The translations under genes and the position numbers were made by a program. The notes below the pieces were generated by a model. That model searched no databases. It saw only the letters and a program-made list of their open reading frames with translations, and was not told where the DNA came from. Of a stretch of 64,000 bases of DNA, positions 24,821 to 33,208 are shown piece after piece. The stretch comes from Polynucleobacter sp. Adler-ghost (GTDB taxonomy: Bacteria > Pseudomonadota > Gammaproteobacteria > Burkholderiales > Burkholderiaceae): the NCBI RefSeq assembly GCF_018688495.1, contig NZ_CP061320.1, positions 1,274,586 through 1,338,585 on the forward strand, given 5' to 3'. How positions within the stretch are numbered: the first letter of the stretch is position 1; each line of letters opens with the position of its first letter.

Positions 24821-25279
24821 ATGACCAACTTAAGCTTAAATCACTTCTCTATTCGTAGCCTAGAGATTGAACAAACTACCAAGTTTTACTGCGATGTCTT
24901 TGGATTCACAGTTGGACCTCGACCTGATTTTCCATTCCCCGGTGTGTGGCTATACAACGGTGATCAAAACGATTGGGCTAACGCAGTTGTTCATCTCATC
25001 GCAATTGATAAGAATAATCCTAATGGCTTAAAACAATATCTTGGGGAACGAGATCCTAGCTCACTCTTTGGCTCTGGCGCAGTTGATCATATCGCCTTCT
25101 TTGCCAAGGGATTGGAGGCCAAACTTGCATTACTAGAGAAGTTGGGTATACCTTGCAGACAACGCACCGTACCCGCCATTAAATTACACCAAGTCTTTAT
25201 GGATGATCCTAATGGTGTTGTGGTTGAGTTGAACTACCCTGCTGCCGAAAAGGCGGCACTAGATGCCAAGGCTGCGTAA
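24821..25279 (+). CDS. VOC-family (glyoxalase/dioxygenase fold) protein
   Basis: A 152-residue vicinal-oxygen-chelate protein. I start it at ATG 24821, one base after the TetR stop; a longer frame reaching back into the TetR gene is an overlap artefact. Candidate metal ligands are His8 in LNHFSIRS, the His in VDHIAFFAKG about residue 88, and the Glu in VVVELNYP about 139, the usual His/His/Glu pattern. VOC members include isomerases, extradiol dioxygenases and ring-processing enzymes. Being between a TetR regulator and an aromatic-type monooxygenase, it probably acts on the same pathway. The reaction is not defined. Confidence 0.85.
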   Translation: MTNLSLNHFSIRSLEIEQTTKFYCDVFGFTVGPRPDFPFPGVWLYNGDQNDWANAVVHLIAIDKNNPNGLKQYLGERDPSSLFGSGAVDHIAFFAKGLEAKLALLEKLGIPCRQRTVPAIKLHQVFMDDPNGVVVELNYPAAEKAALDAKAA

Positions 25280-25285
25280 GTAAAG

Positions 25286-26527
25286 ATGGCCAAAATACTT
25301 GTCATTGGCGGATCACTTGGGGGCTTATTTGCCGCCAATATACTGCTGCGCCAAGGGCATGACGTCACTTTATTAGAAAAAGCAATTGGCTCCCTGGATG
25401 GTCGAGGCGCCGGAATCGTGACCCATGACGCTCTTGCGGATGCTTTAAGTGAAGCTGGTATTCAAGTTGATGATAGCCTAGGGGTTGCTGTATCGAAGCG
25501 AGTTACTTTGGGGGTTGATGGCGAGAACCTCGGTGAAATGCCACTCCCACAAATCCTGACCTCCTGGAGCCGCTTATATCACCTATTAAAAGAGAATTTT
25601 CCAAGCGAGCGTTACCTACAAGGCAAGAATGTCAAAGTGGTGACACAGGACTCTAATAGCGTTCAGGTAAGTTGTGAAGATGGCAGCACTTATCAGGCAG
25701 AGCTTCTGATTGCATCAGATGGTATACGCTCCACAGTCAGATCCCAAGTAGCACCAAACATCCAACCTGAATACGCAGGATATATTGCGTGGCGTGGCGT
25801 TTGTGATGAAAGTAATTTATCAAATTACACCTTAGATACTCTATTTAATTATTTTGGATTCTGCTTACCTAATGGCGAACAGATGCTTGGCTATCCAGTT
25901 GCAGGGCCCGGCAATGACACCAGACCAGGCAAGCGTCGCTATAACTTTGTTTGGTATCGCCCGGCATCCGAGGATGATGAGCTAGTCAAGTTGCTGACTG
26001 ATGCGGATGGTCACTATTATCCAACTGGCATCCCACCGCTAAAAGTCTCATGGAAGCATATTGCCGAAATGCGCACAATTGCGCGCGATATTCTGGCGCC
26101 ACAATATGCCGAAATTTTAGAAAAAACACCCTCACCTTTTTTGCAAACGATTTATGACGTCCGTTCGGAGCAAATCGTCTTTGGAAGAATTGCCTTAATG
26201 GGGGATGCCGCTTTTGTTGGTAGACCTCATGTGGGCATGGGAGTTACCAAAGCAGGTGATGAGGCTATGGTAATCGCACGTCACATTGCAGCCTTAGGGG
26301 CAACTCCTGCAGCACTTGAAGCGTACAGCAAGGAGCGTCTTGAATTTGGACAACAGGTTGTTGCAAGAGCGCAATACTTAGGGCGCTACATGCAAGCACA
26401 AGGTAGCAAAGGCAGCAGAAATAACGATAGCCTGCGTAGAAATGCAGATACCGTCATGGCAGAAACGGCCATCGATATCAGTACTTTGTTGGCGGCTGGA
26501 AAAGCAGTGCCAGAGTCACATGAATGA
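25286..26527 (+). CDS. FAD-dependent monooxygenase resembling 2,6-dihydroxypyridine 3-monooxygenase
   Basis: A 413-residue class A flavin monooxygenase. The FAD fold begins at once (AKILVIGGSLGGLFAANILL, 2-21), followed by GRGAGIVTHDAL about 34-45. The DG motif is ASDGIRSTVRSQV about 142-154, then YIAWRGVCDE about 167-176. The FAD-ribose motif is LMGDAAFVGRPHVGMGVTKA about 304-323; the FVxRPH element is, to my knowledge, typical of the dihydroxypyridine-hydroxylase-like subgroup rather than salicylate hydroxylases. It should insert oxygen ortho to a ring hydroxyl, using NAD(P)H. Six bases separate it from the VOC gene. The substrate is inferred only by resemblance and context. Confidence 0.85.
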   Translation: MAKILVIGGSLGGLFAANILLRQGHDVTLLEKAIGSLDGRGAGIVTHDALADALSEAGIQVDDSLGVAVSKRVTLGVDGENLGEMPLPQILTSWSRLYHLLKENFPSERYLQGKNVKVVTQDSNSVQVSCEDGSTYQAELLIASDGIRSTVRSQVAPNIQPEYAGYIAWRGVCDESNLSNYTLDTLFNYFGFCLPNGEQMLGYPVAGPGNDTRPGKRRYNFVWYRPASEDDELVKLLTDADGHYYPTGIPPLKVSWKHIAEMRTIARDILAPQYAEILEKTPSPFLQTIYDVRSEQIVFGRIALMGDAAFVGRPHVGMGVTKAGDEAMVIARHIAALGATPAALEAYSKERLEFGQQVVARAQYLGRYMQAQGSKGSRNNDSLRRNADTVMAETAIDISTLLAAGKAVPESHE

Positions 26528-26629
26528 AAACCCGCTGTAGATTTTTAGTATTACTAGAAGCATTCAGTTAAGATTTATGCAATACGCAGTAGTCCCATTA
26601 ATTAACTGTTTTAAATGGAGGAGACAACC

Positions 26630-27865
26630 ATGAAACAAAAAGTAACGAATCAAACAAGAAGAAAAATGTTGATCGGCGGAGCTGCTGCTGCCAGCACTCC
26701 ACTGTGGATGAATGTAGCCAGCGCCCAGGCTGAACCAATTAAGATTGGTTTTCCAACGCCACTAACTGGGCCATTTTCTGCAGAGGCACAAGATCAAGTT
26801 AAAGCGGCTGAATTAGCCATTAAAGAATTTAATGACGCCGGTGGCTTTAATGGACGCAAAGCCGAACTTTTAGTTCGTGACGACAAACTCAACCCAGGTG
26901 AAGCTGCAACGCGCACTCTCGAGTTAATTGAAAAAGATAAAGTGAATTTTGTTGTGGGTTCACTATCGGCCGCAACTCAACTCTCTATCAATGCTGTTTG
27001 TAAAGAGCGTAAAGTTCTCTTCAATTCAATTAGCCAATCTGATGCGATTAACGAAGCAAAAGACTGGAGTGTTTACACATTCCACGAGGCACTCAATCCA
27101 ACGATGACAGCAGGTGCAGTGGCGCGCTATGCCATTCCCCGTTTCGGCAAGAAGATCGTATTCCTGACCGCCGACTATGCTTATGGCCATGAGATGGTGC
27201 GCGCTTTTGAGCGTGCAGGAAAGGAAATGGGTGCCACTACATTGGCCGATATTCGTCATCCCTTGGGCGCATCTGATTACTCTGCATTCTTGCCGCGCAT
27301 TAAAGCCTTAAATCCCGACATCTTGGTACTTTGCAACTTTGGTCGTGACCTCGTGAATGCAGCTAAACAATGTACTGACTTTGGTCTAAAGTCCAGCATG
27401 AAAATTGTGACGCCAGTCCTGCTCTACACTGCGCGTCTTGCTGGTGGACCAGAAGCATTTGAGGGTATCGTCGGCGGCACTTCTTATTACTGGGGACTTG
27501 AGGATCGCATCCCTACAGCCAAGACCTTTAATGACGCATTCCGTAAGATGTACAACGGTTCAGTACCGTCAGACTACGGCGCACTAGGTTACGCCGGGGT
27601 AAAAACAGTTCTCGCTGCTGTGAAGAATGCTAAATCCACCGATACAAATAAGGTAATTACAGCACTAGAGAATCTCAAGTACGACTTTTATAAAGGTCCT
27701 GAGTACTATCGCAAGTGTGACCACCAAGCAGTGCAAACGGTCATCATTGTGGAATCCAAATCCAAGAATATGAAGGATAAGTATGACGTCTTTAATATTC
27801 TGACGATTGAACCGACTACCGAGAAGAATATGCGTAGTTGCGCGGAGTTAGGCCACAAGGCTTAA
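26630..27865 (+). CDS. Liv-type ABC transporter substrate-binding protein
   Basis: A 411-residue type I periplasmic binding protein. I start it at ATG 26630, which has GGAGGAG upstream; an in-frame ATG at 26615 lies inside that ribosome-binding region. The signal sequence has a twin-arginine-like RRKMLIGGAAAASTPLWM and an Ala-rich end (SAQA). The mature protein begins EPIKIGFPTPLTGPFSAEA, the classic Leu/Ile/Val-receptor opening. Relatives bind branched-chain amino acids, amides, urea or aromatic acids. Its position after the monooxygenase suggests an aromatic or heteroaromatic ligand. A hairpin after the gene likely keeps receptor mRNA in excess over permease mRNA. Confidence 0.92.
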   Translation: MKQKVTNQTRRKMLIGGAAAASTPLWMNVASAQAEPIKIGFPTPLTGPFSAEAQDQVKAAELAIKEFNDAGGFNGRKAELLVRDDKLNPGEAATRTLELIEKDKVNFVVGSLSAATQLSINAVCKERKVLFNSISQSDAINEAKDWSVYTFHEALNPTMTAGAVARYAIPRFGKKIVFLTADYAYGHEMVRAFERAGKEMGATTLADIRHPLGASDYSAFLPRIKALNPDILVLCNFGRDLVNAAKQCTDFGLKSSMKIVTPVLLYTARLAGGPEAFEGIVGGTSYYWGLEDRIPTAKTFNDAFRKMYNGSVPSDYGALGYAGVKTVLAAVKNAKSTDTNKVITALENLKYDFYKGPEYYRKCDHQAVQTVIIVESKSKNMKDKYDVFNILTIEPTTEKNMRSCAELGHKA

Positions 27866-27907
27866 ATCTGAAATTCCAGGGCAGATCATCTGATTTGCCC
27901 TGAGTAC

Positions 27908-27941
27908 CTCCCCTGATAGCAATAGCTGAAGGGGAGTTTTT
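27908..27941 (+). terminator. Intercistronic terminator/attenuator hairpin
   Basis: CTCCCCT (27908-27914) pairs with AGGGGAG (27930-27936) and is followed by five T residues. A second hairpin (CAGGGCA/TGCCCTG, 27877-27883 with 27896-27902) precedes it. They lie between the receptor gene and the first permease gene, so partial termination is likely. Confidence 0.75.
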
Positions 27942-27953
27942 CTGAGTATATAT

Positions 27954-28838
27954 ATGACCGGCCTTACATTTGAACTTCTCTGCATGCAGCTACTCACAGG
28001 AATTGCCCTGGGTAGCATCTACGCCCTTCTAGCACTGGGTTTGTGCCTGATTTTTGGCATGCTCAATGTAGTGAACTTTGCACACGGTGCCTTCTTCATG
28101 GTTGGCGCATTTATGGGCGTCTATTTTTTAGGCGTAACGGGAAACTTTTGGTTCAGCTTAATTCTCACGCCGCTTGCCACTGGAGCCCTCGGATTATTAA
28201 CCGAGCGATTCTTAGTGCGCCCCCTATACGGTCGAGGTATTGACTACCCGCTACTCCTCACCTTTGGATTGTCTTATGTCCTGATTGAGGCAATGCGCGT
28301 TACTTTTGGCATAGAAGGTTTGCCTTCCGTTACGCCTGATGGATTGAAGGGTACTTTAGATGTTGGCATTGGCTTCTTTCCAAAATATCGCCTGTTCCTG
28401 ATTGCGGCTACCGTTGTCATTATTTTTGCAGTCTGGTTTTTCATTCAAAAGACTCGCTACGGCCTCATCATCAAAGCAGGCGCCGCTGACCAAGAGATCG
28501 TCAAGGTACTTGGCGTAGACATTGCTAAGGTGTGGTTAATGGTATTTGGACTAGGCTGTGCGATCGCCGGCCTCTCTGGAATATTGGCCTCACCTACTCG
28601 CTCGGTGAATCCAGAAATGGGCATTCCGATCTTGGCAGAGTCCTTTGTTGTGACGGTTGTAGGCGGCATGGGCTCAGCAGTCGGCGCAGTTGTCGCAGGC
28701 CTCTTGGTTGGCGTGGTTTACAGCATGACCTCCCTATTCTTTCCAGACCTTGCAGAGCTTTCGATTTTTGTGCTGATGGCAGTAGTACTCTTAATTCGCC
28801 CGCAAGGTTTATTTGGCAAAGCGGGGGCGATGGGTTAA
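27954..28838 (+). CDS. Liv-type ABC transporter permease (LivH-like)
   Basis: A 294-residue inner-membrane permease with about eight hydrophobic helices. The family phrase GLCLIFGMLNVVNFAHGAFFM about 31-51 and VVGGMGSAVGAVVAGLLVG about 240-258 are typical LivH motifs. It forms a heterodimer with the LivM-like product encoded next. ATG 27954 is 13 bases after the attenuator T run. Nothing in it identifies the ligand. Confidence 0.93.
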   Translation: MTGLTFELLCMQLLTGIALGSIYALLALGLCLIFGMLNVVNFAHGAFFMVGAFMGVYFLGVTGNFWFSLILTPLATGALGLLTERFLVRPLYGRGIDYPLLLTFGLSYVLIEAMRVTFGIEGLPSVTPDGLKGTLDVGIGFFPKYRLFLIAATVVIIFAVWFFIQKTRYGLIIKAGAADQEIVKVLGVDIAKVWLMVFGLGCAIAGLSGILASPTRSVNPEMGIPILAESFVVTVVGGMGSAVGAVVAGLLVGVVYSMTSLFFPDLAELSIFVLMAVVLLIRPQGLFGKAGAMG

Positions 28839-28852
28839 CCCTCCGAATATTT

Positions 28853-29812
28853 ATGAAATCATTTTTCCAACTCGTTGAACGCCATCGCGTGCTAGCAAGC
28901 AGCCTTTTCTTGATGGTTTTTCCTTTCATCATGCCGTACGAAGCGCTTGCTATCAATATCTTGATCTTTGGCTTATTCGCCATGGGATTCAATCTCTTGT
29001 TTGGCTACATGGGACTACTATCCTTCGGACATGCAGCCTTCCTTGGTATTGGTAGCTATCTCACTGGTATTGGCATCGTCCATTACTCCATGCCTTGGGG
29101 CGCAGCAATATTGGTAGGCGTCATTGGTGCGGCTATCGGCGGACTGATTATGGGCTTTCTAGCCATTCGCACCAGAGGCATTTACTTCTCCATGGTGACA
29201 CTCGCATTGGGTCAAATTGTGTTTTATTGCTTTTACAAGGCTGAGGGTTTGACTGGTGGGGAGAATGGCTTAAGAGGGGTACGAGTTGACACCTTTAATA
29301 TTCTCGGCTTCCCAGTTGATTTTTTAAACCCCTTGGTGAAGTACTACATCATTCTCTTTTTTGTAGTCATCGCAATTTGGCTCATATCCCGAATCTTGAG
29401 CTCACCTCTGGGCGCCGTGATGGAGGCGATTCGCGAGAATGAAAAACGTGCCGCAGCCTGTGGCTTTGATGTCGCCCGCACCAAACTATTGGTTTTTGTG
29501 TTGTCAGCTGCAATCTGCGGTTTAGCGGGTTCATTGCGCGCTCTACACCTTTCTATTGTTCCAATAGACTCACTCCACTACCTCCAATCTGGACAAGCGG
29601 TAATGATGAGCATCTTAGGTGGTATGGGCACTTTCTTTGGGCCATTCATTGGCGCAGCTGTCATGCTCTATTTAGAGGATGTGGTTACTACCTTTACCAA
29701 GCATTGGATGGCCGTTATCGGACTGATATTTATGTTCTTCGTTTTGTTCTTCCCTAAAGGAATTTGGGGAAGCATCTTGAGCAAGCTAAACCTCAATCAG
29801 GATTTGAAATAA
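28853..29812 (+). CDS. Liv-type ABC transporter permease (LivM-like)
   Basis: A 319-residue permease. The start is ATG 28853 (MKSFFQLVERHRVLASSLFL), 14 bases after the LivH-like stop; the frame is open farther upstream inside livH but that part is not LivM-like. The motif FNLLFGYMGLLSFGHAAFLG about 44-63 and IRENEKRAAACGFDVARTKL about 192-211, the cytoplasmic coupling-helix region, mark the family. Its stop TAA overlaps the ATG of the following ATPase gene by one base, so translation is probably coupled. Confidence 0.93.
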   Translation: MKSFFQLVERHRVLASSLFLMVFPFIMPYEALAINILIFGLFAMGFNLLFGYMGLLSFGHAAFLGIGSYLTGIGIVHYSMPWGAAILVGVIGAAIGGLIMGFLAIRTRGIYFSMVTLALGQIVFYCFYKAEGLTGGENGLRGVRVDTFNILGFPVDFLNPLVKYYIILFFVVIAIWLISRILSSPLGAVMEAIRENEKRAAACGFDVARTKLLVFVLSAAICGLAGSLRALHLSIVPIDSLHYLQSGQAVMMSILGGMGTFFGPFIGAAVMLYLEDVVTTFTKHWMAVIGLIFMFFVLFFPKGIWGSILSKLNLNQDLK

Positions 29813-30567
29813 TGAGTAGCTCAAATCAAACCCCCATTCTAGAAGCTCGTAATGTCAGTAAGAGCTTTGGGAAATTTAAAGCCTTACAGAATGTCTCAAC
29901 CACATTTATGCCCGGCTCCCTTACAGCAATCATTGGACCTAATGGCGCAGGCAAAAGTACCTTCTTTAATGTTCTTAGTGGCGCATTTCCACCGTCTAGC
30001 GGCCAAATCTTATTTAATGGCAAAGATATTACCGGCATGCAGCAATATGAGTTTGCCCGTATCGGCATCTCTAAGAGCTTTCAGATTACCAATGTATTTA
30101 AGCAACTCACCGTTCATGAAAATGTGCGCGTTGCCGCCCAAATGGAAACGGCGCGTTATAACTTTTTACGTAATGCACAAAGTTATCCAGAGCCCATTGA
30201 GCTTGCAGACCAGTTGTTACGTCGCGTTAACTTAGAGCATCTCAGAAATAAAAAGACGGGGGACTTAGCCCACGGTCAACAACGCGCTTTAGAAATTGCG
30301 ATGGCGCTCGCATGCAACCCTAGCCTTCTTTTACTGGATGAGCCAACCGCAGGCATGTCTCCTGAGGAAACGCTCGTCATGATGGATCTCATTCGCACGC
30401 TTGCAAATGAAAGAACGGTGATTTTGGTTGAGCATAAGATGAAACTCATCATGGGTTTATGCAAACGCATCATTGTTTTACATCATGGTGAGTTTTTAGC
30501 TGAAGGCACTCCAGAAGAAATTCAGAATAATGCAGAGGTACGACGTGTGTACCTAGGTCAAGGTTAA
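29812..30567 (+). CDS. Liv-type ABC transporter ATPase (LivG-like)
   Basis: A 251-residue ATP-binding subunit. I use ATG 29812 (MSSSNQTPILEARNVSKSFG), which overlaps the livM stop; a frame reaching back to 29764 lies inside livM. Walker A is GPNGAGKST about 43-51, the signature is LAHGQQRALEIA about 149-160 (HGQQR replacing the usual GEQR), Walker B is LLLLDEPTAGMS about 170-181, and the switch His is in VILVEHKM. The insertion NFLRNAQSYPEPIELADQLL is LivG-like. It energises import through the LivHM pair. Confidence 0.93.
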   Translation: MSSSNQTPILEARNVSKSFGKFKALQNVSTTFMPGSLTAIIGPNGAGKSTFFNVLSGAFPPSSGQILFNGKDITGMQQYEFARIGISKSFQITNVFKQLTVHENVRVAAQMETARYNFLRNAQSYPEPIELADQLLRRVNLEHLRNKKTGDLAHGQQRALEIAMALACNPSLLLLDEPTAGMSPEETLVMMDLIRTLANERTVILVEHKMKLIMGLCKRIIVLHHGEFLAEGTPEEIQNNAEVRRVYLGQG

Positions 30568-30580
30568 AGAAGGTGTATAT

Positions 30581-31285
30581 ATGTTGCGTGTAGAAAATTT
30601 AAATGCCTGGTACGACCGCAGCCACGTTCTGCAAGGCGTCTCCTTAGAAGTCAATAGCGGTGAAATCGTTACCTTAATGGGCCGTAATGGTGCTGGCAAG
30701 ACTACTACCCTGCGCTCCTTAATGGGTCTGCTGTCAAAGAGGGAAGGTAAAGCTTCTATTGATGGCACCTCTTTTTTAGATCTCGCGGCGCATGAGCGCT
30801 ACCACTTAGGCTTAGCTTATGTCCCCGAAGATAGGCGGATTGTTCCAGGATTAACCGTCAAAGAAAACTTAGAGCTGGGTGTGATTGCCAAGAAAAGTCG
30901 TGGCGATATGAATGCCCTGGTTGATGAAATCGCAGAAACCTTTCCTCGCCTGAAGGAGCGATTGCATCAGGATGGTACTTCGATGTCTGGTGGAGAACAG
31001 CAGATGCTAGCGATTGCTCGCGCCATGATTGCCAAGCCAAAAGTAATCTTGTTGGATGAACCATCAGAAGGGATCATGCCAGTCTTGGTTGAAGAAATGT
31101 TTGAACTATTTGCCAAACTAAAGCAGCAGGGTTTAACTATTCTGCTTGTGGAGCAAAATGTTCAGCAAGCACTTAAGATTTCCGATAGAGCTTATATTTT
31201 GGATCAAGGTGAAATTGTTTTCCACGACACCGCTCAAAATCTGTTGAATAACGACGAGATTCAGCAAAAATACTGCGCTGTTTAA
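30581..31285 (+). CDS. Liv-type ABC transporter ATPase (LivF-like)
   Basis: A 234-residue second ATPase. It begins MLRVENLNAWYDRSHVLQGV; Walker A is MGRNGAGKTTT about 33-43, the signature is MSGGEQQMLAIARAM about 135-149, Walker B is VILLDEPSEGIMP about 155-167 and VEQNVQQAL carries the switch region. The phrase AYVPEDRRIVPGLTVKENLE is diagnostic for LivF. With the preceding genes it completes a five-gene importer. It converges with a YqaA-family gene 16 bases downstream. Confidence 0.94.
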   Translation: MLRVENLNAWYDRSHVLQGVSLEVNSGEIVTLMGRNGAGKTTTLRSLMGLLSKREGKASIDGTSFLDLAAHERYHLGLAYVPEDRRIVPGLTVKENLELGVIAKKSRGDMNALVDEIAETFPRLKERLHQDGTSMSGGEQQMLAIARAMIAKPKVILLDEPSEGIMPVLVEEMFELFAKLKQQGLTILLVEQNVQQALKISDRAYILDQGEIVFHDTAQNLLNNDEIQQKYCAV

Positions 31286-31301
31286 TCTTTCAAATCCCCG
31301 C

Positions 31302-31805
31302 TTAAATTAGACCTAGCCAATGTCCTAATTGGTGCCAAACGCTGGTGGGCACCAAAGTTAACAACCAGGTCATCGTGAGATAGCGTAGTAACTTACCAAT
31401 AAACATATAGATTAAGCATGGGCCCCAAGCCAGCCTGAGCCACCCTGCCGCCAAACACAAGGGGTCGCCAAAGCCAGGCAACCAGGATAACAAGAGCATC
31501 TTTGGCCCCCGCTCTTCGAGCCAGCGCTGCATTCTGCCATTACTGGGTCCTTTGAGGGACTCAAAGCTATTACGGCTTATTAGTCCGAGCCACCAGTCAA
31601 GCATACCCCCCAATGTATTGCCGATCGTGGCAACCATAATGGCGATCCAATATAAATGGGGATTAACTGAGACGTAGCCAAACAGTATGGGCTCAGAGCC
31701 GACAGGCAGTAAAGTTGCGGAGATAAAAGCGCTGATAAATACCGCTGGCAAACCAATCGATGGCATCCCAAAGAAGTCAAAGAATTGACTGAGCATTTGC
31801 TCCAT
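31302..31805 (-). CDS. YqaA-family (DedA-like) membrane protein
   Basis: A 167-residue inner-membrane protein with four or so hydrophobic segments. FISATLLPVGSEPILFGYV about 28-46 and the following GNTLGGMLDWWLGL about 62-75 are conserved in the YqaA branch of the SNARE-associated/DedA family. The mid-region LLLSWLPGFGDPLCLAAGWLR about 103-123 holds the conserved Gly-Asp-Pro. DedA relatives are lipid scramblase-like or needed for membrane homeostasis, but YqaA itself is not characterised. It is a single-gene unit. Confidence 0.85.
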   Translation of the reverse strand: MEQMLSQFFDFFGMPSIGLPAVFISAFISATLLPVGSEPILFGYVSVNPHLYWIAIMVATIGNTLGGMLDWWLGLISRNSFESLKGPSNGRMQRWLEERGPKMLLLSWLPGFGDPLCLAAGWLRLAWGPCLIYMFIGKLLRYLTMTWLLTLVPTSVWHQLGHWLGLI

Positions 31806-31991
31806 TACGCCAGAACTCCGGACGGTTTAGAAAGTAAGTACTTGGTCATCTATCAAGTATGCCCCAATAGACACTCAGGTCGGCCGCGGCCCTTAGGAAT
31901 GAGGTCTTTTTTGACCTGCCCTGAATTCTGAATTCTTGCTTAAACTGTAGGTCTTAGCATTAATTAACCTCCCCCTACTTTAGATAGCCAT

Positions 31992-33161
31992 ATGAATCAC
32001 CCCATCCCCAAGCCAGACCAATATCAAGATATGCGTGAAGCTTTGCGCGACCTCTGTAGCAGCTTTGACTCTGCTTACTGGCAAAAGGTAGATCATGAGC
32101 GTGACTATCCAGAGGCGTTTGTAGATGCCATGGCCCAAGCGGGCTGGTTAGCGGCATTAATTCCTGAGGAGTATGGTGGCTCTGGATTGGGTTTGGCTGA
32201 GGCTTCAGTCATCATGGAGGAGATTAATTTCTCCGGTGGCAACGCTGGCTCTTGCCATGGACAGATGTACAACATGGGCACCTTGCTACGCCATGGCTCT
32301 GACCTACAGAAGAAACTCTACCTCCCAAAAATCGCAACCGGTGAATTACGCCTTCAGAGTATGGCGGTGACCGAACCCAGCACAGGCACGGATACCACCA
32401 AACTCAAAACTACTGCCGTCAAAAAAGGTGATAAGTACATTGTGAATGGTCAGAAGGTTTGGATCTCCCGCATTCAGCACTCTGATTTGATGATTCTGCT
32501 AGCGCGCACTACGCCATTAGCAGAGGTCAAGAAAAAATCAGAGGGCATGTCGATCTTTATCGTCAACCTGAAAGATGCTATTGGCAATGGCATGGCAATT
32601 CAGCCGATTGCTAATATGGTCAATCATGAAACCAATGAAGTCTTCTTTGATAACTTAGAAATTCCAGCTGAGAATCTCATTGGCGAAGAAGGCAAAGGCT
32701 TTAAGTACATCTTAGATGGCCTCAATGCCGAGCGCGTCCTCATTGCAGCTGAGTGCATTGGTGATGCTTATTGGTTTGTAGATAAATCACGGCGTTATGC
32801 CAATGACCGTGTGGTATTTGATCGCCCTATTGGCAAGAACCAAGGCATTCAGTTCCCTATTGCCGACTCGTTTATTGAGACCGAGGCAGCTAACTTGATG
32901 CGCTTTAAAGCATGCGAACTGTTTGACAATAATCAAGCTTGCGGTGCAGAGTCGAATATGGCTAAGTACTTGGCTGCAAAAGCCTCTTGGGAAGCGGCCA
33001 ATGTTTGTCTACAAACGCATGGTGGCTTTGGTTTTGCGAATGAATATGATGTTGAACGCAAGTTCCGCGAGACCCGTCTCTATCAAGTTGCGCCTATCTC
33101 TACGAACTTGATCTACTCTTATGTGGCAGAGCACATTTTGGGTCTGCCACGCTCCTTTTGA
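31992..33161 (+). CDS. Acyl-CoA dehydrogenase
   Basis: A 389-residue FAD enzyme introducing a 2,3 double bond into an acyl-CoA. The FAD motifs MAVTEPSTGTDTTKLKTTA about 121-139 and NGQKVWISRIQHSD about 152-165 are clear. The classical catalytic Glu of the C-terminal IYEGT motif is replaced (RLYQVAPIS near residue 368), but Glu in GLNAERVLIA about 240-249 sits where isovaleryl-CoA and long-chain enzymes carry their base. A branched or unusual acyl substrate is thus plausible. A CoA-transferase gene follows 47 bases later, forming a probable two-gene operon. A possible promoter is TTGCTT/ATTAAT at 31936-31964. Confidence 0.92.
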   Translation: MNHPIPKPDQYQDMREALRDLCSSFDSAYWQKVDHERDYPEAFVDAMAQAGWLAALIPEEYGGSGLGLAEASVIMEEINFSGGNAGSCHGQMYNMGTLLRHGSDLQKKLYLPKIATGELRLQSMAVTEPSTGTDTTKLKTTAVKKGDKYIVNGQKVWISRIQHSDLMILLARTTPLAEVKKKSEGMSIFIVNLKDAIGNGMAIQPIANMVNHETNEVFFDNLEIPAENLIGEEGKGFKYILDGLNAERVLIAAECIGDAYWFVDKSRRYANDRVVFDRPIGKNQGIQFPIADSFIETEAANLMRFKACELFDNNQACGAESNMAKYLAAKASWEAANVCLQTHGGFGFANEYDVERKFRETRLYQVAPISTNLIYSYVAEHILGLPRSF

Positions 33162-33208
33162 TGTGCTAGATCTTTTGATTGATTGAGTTTTTTTAGACAA
33201 GTAATGAC

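Noticed and set aside
28532..28852. 106-residue extension of the LivM-like protein
   Set aside because: It is an out-of-frame reading of livH with Arg/Cys-rich composition; the LivM domain begins at 28853.
28594..28992. 132-residue minus-strand reading frame across livH and livM
   Set aside because: It is antisense to two well-conserved permease genes and shows Ser/Arg-rich shadow composition.
31895..31935. Repeats AGGTC/GACCT and GAATTC twice upstream of the acyl-CoA dehydrogenase
   Set aside because: Short, AT-rich and not aligned with a convincing promoter; could easily be chance.
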